Source of the DNA: Flavobacterium sp.
GTDB lineage: Bacteria > Bacteroidota > Bacteroidia > Flavobacteriales > Flavobacteriaceae
NCBI GenBank assembly: GCA_016714905.1
Contig: JADKBW010000004.1
Location: forward strand, 62,001-126,000
Length of the DNA: 64,000 bases
Direction: 5' to 3'
Shown here: piece after piece, positions 58,112 to 64,000 of the stretch
How the letters are laid out: each line of letters begins with the position of its first letter
Position numbering within the stretch: position 1 is the stretch's first letter
Notes under the pieces: generated by a model
The model's database searches: none
Told to the model about the DNA's origin: nothing
Seen by the model: only the letters and a program-made list of their open reading frames with translations
Position numbers and translations under genes: made by a program

Positions 58112-60088
58112 TTATTTTGTGGCGGCAGGTAAATTGGTTCCTAAACTGAATGATAAAGGAACGTTGCTTCCGGCAGGCGAGACTCTGATGTATCCTTGCA
58201 TTTCTTGGTGTAATGCGCTACAGAAATCGGTACAATAGAAAGGTGAGATTCCGACTCTATCAGGTGTCCATTTGAGTGTTGCTGTCTCTCCTGGCATAAT
58301 TAAGAGTTCTGCATTGTTGGCGCCTTTCACAGAAAATCCGTGTGGTACATCCCAGTCTTGTTTGAGGTTTGTCACGTGGAAATAGACTACATCACCCATT
58401 TTTATTCCTTCAATATTATCAGGAGAAAAGTGAGAACGAATAGAAGTCATGTATACATGCACTTGATTTCCTTGGCGTGTGACTTTGGATTCTTTTTCCC
58501 CTTTCGCAACAAATGGATGGTTGTTTTCGCCAATTTTATAGAATTTTAATTGTCCGTTATTTCTAATCAATTCTGCTGGAGCTGCTTGTGCGTAATGTGG
58601 TTCTCCAATTGTAGGAAAATCTAAGATGAGTTTCATTTTATCGCCACTAATATCAAATATTTGGGCTGACTGCGTTAACTCAGGACCGGTTGGTAGATAT
58701 CTGTCTTTTGTGATTTTGTTATAAGCGACAAGGTATTTTCCGAAGGGTTTTTTAGAATCTCCACCGGGAATACACAAGTGTCCCACGGAATAATAGGTCG
58801 GAACGCGGTCTAACACTTTAAGCGATTTGATATCCCATTTTACGACTTCAGACGAAACGAAGAAGGTCGTGTAGGCATTTCCTTTTCCGTCAAACTCCGT
58901 GTGCAACGGACCTAAACCTGGTTTTTGAACTTCACCGTGAAGTGCTGCTTCGTATTTCACTACGTTGATGCCACCATAATCCCCATCAAACTTTTTGTCT
59001 TTGATGGCACCCATAAGTTTATCAAAACTAAATACGGGAATTAATGCAGCTAATTTTCCTGAACCAACAATGTATTCCCCTGAAGGATCTACATCGCAAC
59101 CATGTGGCGATTTTGGACAAGGGATCATGTAGCAAATATCTTTAAGTGCAGCCGCATCGAGTACCAAAACATCCGTTTTGATTTCAGATGTTGCTGTATG
59201 TGTTTTTTCGTTCCATTTATTGTGGGCATATTTTACCGATTGTTTTTTTCCTTTACCCGCTTTGATATACTCTTCTGCTTTTTTCCAGTTGACTGCCATT
59301 ATAAAGTCTTTGTCTTTTTGAGACGCATTGACTTCTAGCAGCGTATTGGCTTGTTCTGTATTATAGCAAGAGAAGAAGAACCAACCGTGTGATTTTCCTT
59401 TACCTGCATGCGAAAGGTCGAAGTTGACTCCGGGCGTTACGATTTGAAAAGCCAAATCCATTTCGCCTTCTTTGCCCACTTTCACAAAACTGATATGTCC
59501 TTTAAAATTTTGTTTGTAAGTATTGATGGCCACGTCACCGTCGGAATAATCTGCGGGTACGCTAAAGCGCGTTCCTGCTACAACATATTCAGTATTTTCG
59601 GTAATGAAAGGTGAGGAGTGGTTACCACCACTATTTGGCAATTCGATAATTTCTGCGGTTTTGAATGTTTTAAGATCGATACGTGCAATACGAGGGGTAT
59701 TGTTGGCGTTCCCAAAAACCCAACGACCATCGACTTCACCATTGGTTTGAGACATTTCTGTGTGGTGTAAATCGTCCCAAGGCACAAATCCGTGTGATGT
59801 GTTTAGCATCGGTTTGGTTTCTTCACTATAGCCCCAACCTTTTTCCGGATCTACTGCAAAGACAGGGATGACTCTAAATAGTCTTCCACTAGGAAGTCCA
59901 TATACGCTTAACTGACCACTAAAACCGCCAGAGACGAAGTTGTAGAATTCGTCATATTTTCCCGGGGCTACATAGGCTTTTTCGGCATCACCAACAGCGG
60001 CATCACTGGAGTTTTTTGGTTTACAAGAAGTGAATAAAGCACTCCCGAAAACTAGAACCAACATTACTTTTACAAATTTATTTTTCAT
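58112..60088 (-). CDS. nosZ: Nitrous oxide reductase NosZ, clade II type, lipoprotein
   Basis: About 658 residues from ATG 60088 (MKNKFVKVMLVLVFGSALFTSC, lipobox FTSC, not a Tat signal, as in clade II). A seven-bladed propeller holds CuZ histidines (DDLHHTEMSQ, GNHSSPF, SHAGKGKSHGW, SPHGCDVDPSG, GPLHTEFD, EPHYAQA). A C-terminal cupredoxin has the CuA site C-TDF-C-SAL-H-QE-M. It reduces N2O to N2 in the periplasm. It follows the cytochrome c gene after 57 bp, in the same operon. Confidence 0.95.
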   Translation of the reverse strand: MKNKFVKVMLVLVFGSALFTSCKPKNSSDAAVGDAEKAYVAPGKYDEFYNFVSGGFSGQLSVYGLPSGRLFRVIPVFAVDPEKGWGYSEETKPMLNTSHGFVPWDDLHHTEMSQTNGEVDGRWVFGNANNTPRIARIDLKTFKTAEIIELPNSGGNHSSPFITENTEYVVAGTRFSVPADYSDGDVAINTYKQNFKGHISFVKVGKEGEMDLAFQIVTPGVNFDLSHAGKGKSHGWFFFSCYNTEQANTLLEVNASQKDKDFIMAVNWKKAEEYIKAGKGKKQSVKYAHNKWNEKTHTATSEIKTDVLVLDAAALKDICYMIPCPKSPHGCDVDPSGEYIVGSGKLAALIPVFSFDKLMGAIKDKKFDGDYGGINVVKYEAALHGEVQKPGLGPLHTEFDGKGNAYTTFFVSSEVVKWDIKSLKVLDRVPTYYSVGHLCIPGGDSKKPFGKYLVAYNKITKDRYLPTGPELTQSAQIFDISGDKMKLILDFPTIGEPHYAQAAPAELIRNNGQLKFYKIGENNHPFVAKGEKESKVTRQGNQVHVYMTSIRSHFSPDNIEGIKMGDVVYFHVTNLKQDWDVPHGFSVKGANNAELLIMPGETATLKWTPDRVGISPFYCTDFCSALHQEMQGYIRVSPAGSNVPLSFSLGTNLPAATK

Positions 60089-60145
60089 ATTATTGAGATT
60101 AAAAACTTTCTTATTGCTTTCACCCAATAAGATTGTTGATTGTTA

Positions 60146-60622
60146 TTACTTAACGCCGTCAATTTTGCGCATATATTCGACAATACTTCTTGCTTCATCA
60201 TCGACTAAACCTTGATTTGGCATACGCACCAGACAAATTTCAAGTTGCGCTTGCACTTCAGGATCTTTATCAATCATTGGATCTGGATTGGTGATGAAGT
60301 TCATAATCCATTCTGGTTTTCTTCTTTCGGTTACGCCTTTCCATCCGGGACCAACTAATTTTTCATCGGTAGTTTTGTGACAAGATGTACATTTTACTCC
60401 AGCAACTTCTTCTCCTTTGGTTGCCATCGCTTGATCTAAAGTTGCGCCTAGTTCAACTTTGTCAAATTTACCTTCGCCTCTTTTTGGGTCGTAAGATGAA
60501 GGATCGCTTTCAGTTGTAGCTTCCTCAGTTGCAGGTGCCGAAAAATCATTGTCTGGATTTTCTTTTTTACCACATGAGGTAAATAGCGCCAAGGCGGTAA
60601 TCAATAATACTAGTTTGTTCAT
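60146..60622 (-). CDS. Cytochrome c lipoprotein of the nos operon (NosC-like)
   Basis: 158 residues. Lipoprotein signal MNKLVLLITALALFTSC. A low-complexity acidic linker is followed by one c-type haem site C-T-S-C-H (about residue 78) and Met ligand in LVRMPNQGL. It probably passes electrons to NosZ. It is the first gene of the nos operon, with a Crp/Fnr-type operator 56 bp upstream. Confidence 0.85.
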   Translation of the reverse strand: MNKLVLLITALALFTSCGKKENPDNDFSAPATEEATTESDPSSYDPKRGEGKFDKVELGATLDQAMATKGEEVAGVKCTSCHKTTDEKLVGPGWKGVTERRKPEWIMNFITNPDPMIDKDPEVQAQLEICLVRMPNQGLVDDEARSIVEYMRKIDGVK

Positions 60623-60677
60623 AATGTTATAAGTTTAGAATAATATTTCAAAGGTCTGTATTGTATAGACTTATGTT

Positions 60678-60695
60678 TTATGACTGTAATCATAA
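60678..60695 (-). promoter_or_regulatory. Crp/Fnr-type operator TTATGA-N6-TCATAA of the nos operon
   Basis: The longest of the palindromes (six bases each arm). Its centre is 37.5 bp from the outer G of the minus-strand TTTG (complement of CAAA at 60649-60652) in front of the cytochrome c gene. Confidence 0.75.
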
Positions 60696-60699
60696 AGGA

Positions 60700-61186
60700 G
60701 CATATTTTTGTAGTTTTTTTTATGTCTAAAAAGAAATAGGAGTATTAATTAATGGCAATTTTTTATTTGTTTTTTATTATAGAATGCGCGGCGGGTCAAG
60801 TTAATTGTGTTGGAGTAGTTCACGGACTTGAAGTCTGCGCGATTTGTGCAAAGTCGGGTTGGCTCACTAAGGCGCTAAGGAGTGAAAAGCAGATTGATTG
60901 TGCGAGTTGCGAGACTTTGGTTAGCGGAGTTGTTTAGTTGGTTAATCGTTGAGTCGTTTAATCGTTTAATCGTTAAATTGTTAAATCGGAGTGTCGTTTA
61001 GTTGTTGGGATAGTGAAATTTATGTAAAGTATTGGATCGTTGATTAGCGGCGACATTTGCGCAGGAATACTATTAACTTATACTTTGCGTGCTTTATAAA
61101 ATCTTGCTGGGTAAGGACATCGTCAGTTCGCTAGGGTTGGGTGCAATTCTGCTCGATCTGGTTAGATATTCTAAAGAATACAGAAT
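60700..61186. other. Intergenic stretch with TTTAATCG tracts
   Basis: At about 60945-61000 it holds TCGTTTAATCGTTTAATCGTT-type repeats like those near 1800, 13430 and 15700. The ORF-like stretch at 60752-60937 is Cys-rich but has no family features. I see no promoter or terminator. Confidence 0.5.
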
Positions 61187-62479
61187 CTAGTTTTTAATTA
61201 ATTTCATCGATTTATTTTTTATTTTGAGAAAGTAGATCCCGGAATTAAGTTGGTTTGTTGTAATGAATTCATCTTGAACATACATTCCTTGTTGAACTGT
61301 TTGTCCGAGACTATTAATGATTAAATAGGTCGCATTGCCTTCAAAATTGGCAAGTCGAAATTGATCTTGACAAGGATTTGGATAAAGTGCTACATCATGC
61401 GTTTCTGCCATTCAACGTTGAATTGATAGTGAACTTCCAAATATTTCAACAAAGTTCTGCGCGTATTCATAAGACGTAGCATTGCAAGTTGCCACTTTGT
61501 CACAATTGATTGACCAGGTCATCATTCCACCTAAATTGGGATATCCATTGGGATTATTTAAGGTGTAAGTACCAGACTGTGGACCAACGCCTCGCAGATA
61601 TTTTATAGCATTTTCAACATTGGTAGTATTTACAAAGCCTCCACCAGCGGCGCTTGAACAAGCAGGTAAACCGACCAGCACTTTATTAGCGGGTAGCGCT
61701 TGAAAAAATCCGCCAGCGGTTGGAAAACCTTGTATCAAGGCTTCTGTCATCGCCACAATAAAATCGGATGTGCCTTGATTGTATATATTTCCATCTATTC
61801 CGTACATGCTACCACTATTGTATAACTGCACGTGAACGTAATCTAAGTCATTTCGAAAAGCATCAAGTAAAGGTAAATATCCGCCCCAAATACCGCCAAA
61901 TGCTGACATTCCGCCATGAACATAAGCCGTTTCAGGAGCAAAGGTCAGCATCATATTTCTATTAAATGTCGCGAAGTAATTGGTTTTAATTTGATTTATA
62001 GCAGCAATCAAATTGATCACATCCACTGAAGTCGGATTTGCAATGGATCCAGCAGCTAATATGGAATTGCCGTGTTCTATGTCGATGTCTATGCCATCAA
62101 ACCCATAGGTTGTCATCAGTGAACTCATCGAATTGACAAATACATCACGATTGGTAAGATTATTCAAAGAAATGGAAGTGTTTGCGCCGCCAATGCTCAA
62201 AAGCACTTTTTTACCTTGTGATTGAAGTGTTTGAACTTGAGAAATAAAAGTGGATTGGCTTACCCCATCAGGCATGAAGTTCATATTCATATCCGAGGGA
62301 GAATTTGGAACGGCAAACGAAACACAGACCACACTATATCTAGAGTCAATTTGATTGAGCGGAATATACGGGGCACTGCTGTCGTTCCAATTGTGCCAGT
62401 AACCGATTAATACGGGATTCTGCGAATAAAGAATCGAACTAGAAACGAAGCAAAGAAGTGTCATTAGGGCTTTCCTCAT
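61187..62479 (-). CDS. GH18 chitinase with a T9SS sorting domain split off by an in-frame TGA
   Basis: From ATG 62479 (MRKALMTLLCFVSSSILYSQ). The catalytic domain (residues 20-350) has KVLLSIGGA and YGFDGIDIDIEHGN (DxxDxDxE with catalytic Glu), plus AYVHGGMSAFGG and GGMMTWSINCD. It hydrolyses chitin-like beta-1,4-GlcNAc polymers. The frame stops at TGA 61412-61414 (...SLSIQR). The same frame then continues with MAETHDVALYPNPCQDQF...LKLIKN-like text, a type A T9SS sorting domain ending at 61187. Without read-through, the enzyme would stay in the periplasm. A substitution or sequencing error (CGA, TGG to TGA) is likely. Confidence 0.85.
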
Positions 62480-62530
62480 TTTTAAAGAAATTTGGGTTAA
62501 GTGCCATAAAAGTACCAAATCCAATTCAAT

Positions 62531-62560
62531 AAAAAAAAGCCGAAACGAATTCCGGCCTTT
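62531..62560 (-). terminator. Rho-independent terminator of the msr genes
   Basis: On the minus strand, stem GCCGGAA / TTTCGGC (one G-U pair) around TTCG followed by T8, directly after the msrA stop. Confidence 0.8.
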
Positions 62561-62566
62561 AGGTAA

Positions 62567-63187
62567 CTACTTCTTTTTCAATCTGTTTTTAAATATCTTT
62601 TCGAATTTCGCAATTTTGGGTTGAATCACCATTTGACAATAGGGTTGGTTTTTGTTATTCTGATAGTAATTCTGATGGTATGCTTCTGCCTTATAGAACT
62701 TGGTGAATGGTTCCAAAGTAGTCACAATCGGATCATCATATACTTTTGCTTTTTTTAACGCTGCAATAATCGATTGTGCCGCCAATTTCTGTTCGTCGTT
62801 TTTATAGAAAATCACCGAGCGATACTGTGGGCCTTCGTCTGCGCCTTGTCGGTTGAGCGTTGTCGGATCATGCACCGTAAAAAACACTTTAAAGATCTCA
62901 TCTAAATTGGTGATTTTTTTATCGTAAGTAATTTGCACTACTTCTGCGTAACCGGTGCGTCCAGAAGAAACTTCTTCGTAGCTTGGATTTGGTGTTTTTC
63001 CTCCAGAGAAACCTGACACGACCGATTGAACTCCCATTAAGTTTTCATAGACCGCTTCGACACACCAATAGCAACCACCACCAATCGTGATGGTTTCCAG
63101 ATTGTTTGAAGTTGTTTCGGGCTTGTTATTTTTTTGGGCAAATAGGCAAAAGCTCGTCATGGCAAGAATTATATAGATGGCTTTCAT
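62567..63187 (-). CDS. msrA: Peptide methionine sulfoxide reductase MsrA, exported
   Basis: 206 residues with signal MKAIYIILAMTSFCLFAQ. Catalytic motif GGGCYWCVEAVYENLMGV (nucleophile C), SGFSGGKTPNPSYEEV, and VHDPTTLNRQGADEGPQYRSVIFY. It reduces methionine-S-sulfoxide in periplasmic proteins. It follows msrB by 3 bp. Confidence 0.94.
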   Translation of the reverse strand: MKAIYIILAMTSFCLFAQKNNKPETTSNNLETITIGGGCYWCVEAVYENLMGVQSVVSGFSGGKTPNPSYEEVSSGRTGYAEVVQITYDKKITNLDEIFKVFFTVHDPTTLNRQGADEGPQYRSVIFYKNDEQKLAAQSIIAALKKAKVYDDPIVTTLEPFTKFYKAEAYHQNYYQNNKNQPYCQMVIQPKIAKFEKIFKNRLKKK

Positions 63188-63190
63188 GAT

Positions 63191-63736
63191 TTATTTAGTA
63201 TCATGTTCAAATTCTAAAGAAATGGCGTTCATGCAATAACGTTTTCCTGTGGGTTCTGGTCCATCATCAAATAGATGTCCAAGGTGACTGTCACATCGTC
63301 CGCAAAGTGCTTCAATACGTTGCATTCCATAAGAGTTGTCGTTTTTAAAAACGATACTCGACTTGTTTTCTTGTTCAAAGAAACTAGGCCAACCACAGGT
63401 GCTAATAAATTTTTGATTTGACCGAAATAGTTGGTTGCCGCACACCGCGCAGTAATAGGTGCCTTTTGTTTCCGAACTCCACAGTTTTCCGGTAAAAGCA
63501 GGTTCTGTTTCTGCATTTCTTGCCACAGCGAATAAATCGGGCGACAGTACTTTTTTCCATTCGGCATCGGAAACTTGAAGTTTCTTTTTCTCGGTTTTCG
63601 AGTAGTAGGGATTTGTCATGGGTTTGTTTTTGGTGTTTGGGTTTTGTTTTTCGGCAGATTTATTTTGAGCGCAAGCTGTCAAGAAAATCGAGAACAGCAT
63701 GATTGTAAAAAAGAAAGAGATGATTGGTTTTTTCAT
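63191..63736 (-). CDS. msrB: Peptide methionine sulfoxide reductase MsrB, lipoprotein
   Basis: 181 residues. Lipoprotein signal MKKPIISFFFTIMLFSIFLTAC. Zinc cysteines in CAVCGNQLF and CGRCDSHLGH, the active site in GKRYCMNAISLEF, and the STCGWPSFF motif. It reduces methionine-R-sulfoxide, complementing MsrA. The pair probably protects exported proteins. Confidence 0.94.
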   Translation of the reverse strand: MKKPIISFFFTIMLFSIFLTACAQNKSAEKQNPNTKNKPMTNPYYSKTEKKKLQVSDAEWKKVLSPDLFAVARNAETEPAFTGKLWSSETKGTYYCAVCGNQLFRSNQKFISTCGWPSFFEQENKSSIVFKNDNSYGMQRIEALCGRCDSHLGHLFDDGPEPTGKRYCMNAISLEFEHDTK

Positions 63737-63955
63737 AAAATTTACTTTGTTATTGATTTCAATACAAATATAAATTGAGCATGGTTCCTCGAAATGTCTG
63801 TTAGTTTACAATTGCAGTTTAATTAAATTAACATTAACAACCGAGCCGAATAATTTCACATGATAAAATTAACGCGATTATGAAAAGCACTAGATAAAAC
63901 ACTCGTTAAACTTATCACAATTCAGAAATACGCGCAATTCCACCCACTTTTTTTG

Positions 63956-63963
63956 TATTTTTG
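63956..63963 (+). promoter_or_regulatory. -7 promoter box TATTTTTG
   Basis: An exact TAnnTTTG match, 16 bp before an ATG at 63980. It probably drives the gene that begins at the right edge. Confidence 0.45.
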
Positions 63964-63979
63964 GACTCCTATATCACCT

Positions 63980-64000
63980 ATGAAAGAAGAAGAAGTTATA
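63980..64000 (+). CDS. Start of a gene cut by the right window edge
   Basis: ATG at 63980 followed by MKEEEVI in frame to the end, 16 bp behind a perfect -7 box. Too short to identify. Confidence 0.4.

Noticed and set aside
60752..60937. 61-residue Cys-rich ORF upstream of the nos operon
   Set aside because: No family features, no promoter phased to it, and the surrounding sequence is repeat-rich intergenic DNA.

Overview
The window looks like chromosome of a flavobacterium (Bacteroidota, Flavobacteriaceae; a Flavobacterium-like genome). The reasons are low GC, TAnnTTTG promoter boxes instead of sigma70 boxes, almost no Shine-Dalgarno sites, type IX secretion (T9SS) C-terminal sorting domains, many MKK-type lipoproteins, and a nosZ cluster of the clade II kind. 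I saw no rRNA, tRNA, CRISPR array, integrase or transposase.

Layout. 1-4.1 kb: housekeeping genes (GH25 muramidase end, lptB, AhpD-like protein, tatC, kdsD). 4.2-16.1 kb: recQ, two tandem T9SS-secreted TSP3-repeat proteins, a thiol-disulfide protein, a FAD dehydrogenase and a gapN-type aldehyde dehydrogenase enclosed by two copies of a duplicated block. 16.4-23.8 kb: a minus-strand efflux operon (tetR, tolC, membrane fusion protein, cupin lipoprotein, two ABC ATPases, two ABC-2 permeases) with a clear TetR operator. 23.9-27.3 kb: a copper-uptake operon with an OprC/NosA-like TonB receptor. 27.4-44.1 kb: a denitrification island on the plus strand: Crp/Fnr regulator, a 412-residue membrane protein, a fasciclin lipoprotein, an Rrf2 NO-type regulator, norCB, nirK with a fused cytochrome c domain, nirV, SCO1, a porin, norQ, norD, norE, norF, OsmC, a second degenerate norC-norB pair, and an unassigned roughly 600-residue protein. 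44.1-47.8 kb: anaerobic ribonucleotide reductase nrdDG and the iron-sulfur repair protein RIC. 48.1-53.4 kb: tryptophanase, tyrosine phenol-lyase, nadA, nadB. 53.8-60.6 kb: nosC-nosZ-membrane protein-nosL-nosD-nosF-nosY-globin. 61.2-63.7 kb: a GH18 chitinase, msrA and msrB.

How they work together. The island encodes nitrite to N2 (NirK, NorBC, NosZ), copper import and delivery (TonB receptor, SCO1, NosL), NO damage repair (RIC) and oxygen-free DNA precursor synthesis (NrdD). I see no nitrate reductase. The strongest regulatory signal is a set of six ATGA-N6-TCAT palindromes. Each is centred 36.5-37.5 bp from the end of a TTTG of a promoter-like box. They tie crp itself, the copper operon, the fasciclin gene, the OsmC/second norCB unit, RIC-nrdDG, the tnaA-tpl unit and the nos operon into one apparent regulon. 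A second operator pair (AAAAGACA...TCTTTT type) sits at the Rrf2 gene and at norC.

Caution on sequence quality. At least a dozen genes (recQ, a signal peptide at 6.8 kb, mfp, tolC, the 28 kb membrane protein, nirK, the 42 kb protein, nrdG, nrdD, nosY, nosF) are interrupted by one-base indels, mostly in A/T or G homopolymers. Every one restores a well-conserved protein when corrected, so assembly or sequencing error is likelier than real decay. I give these genes their full corrected span and state where the break lies.
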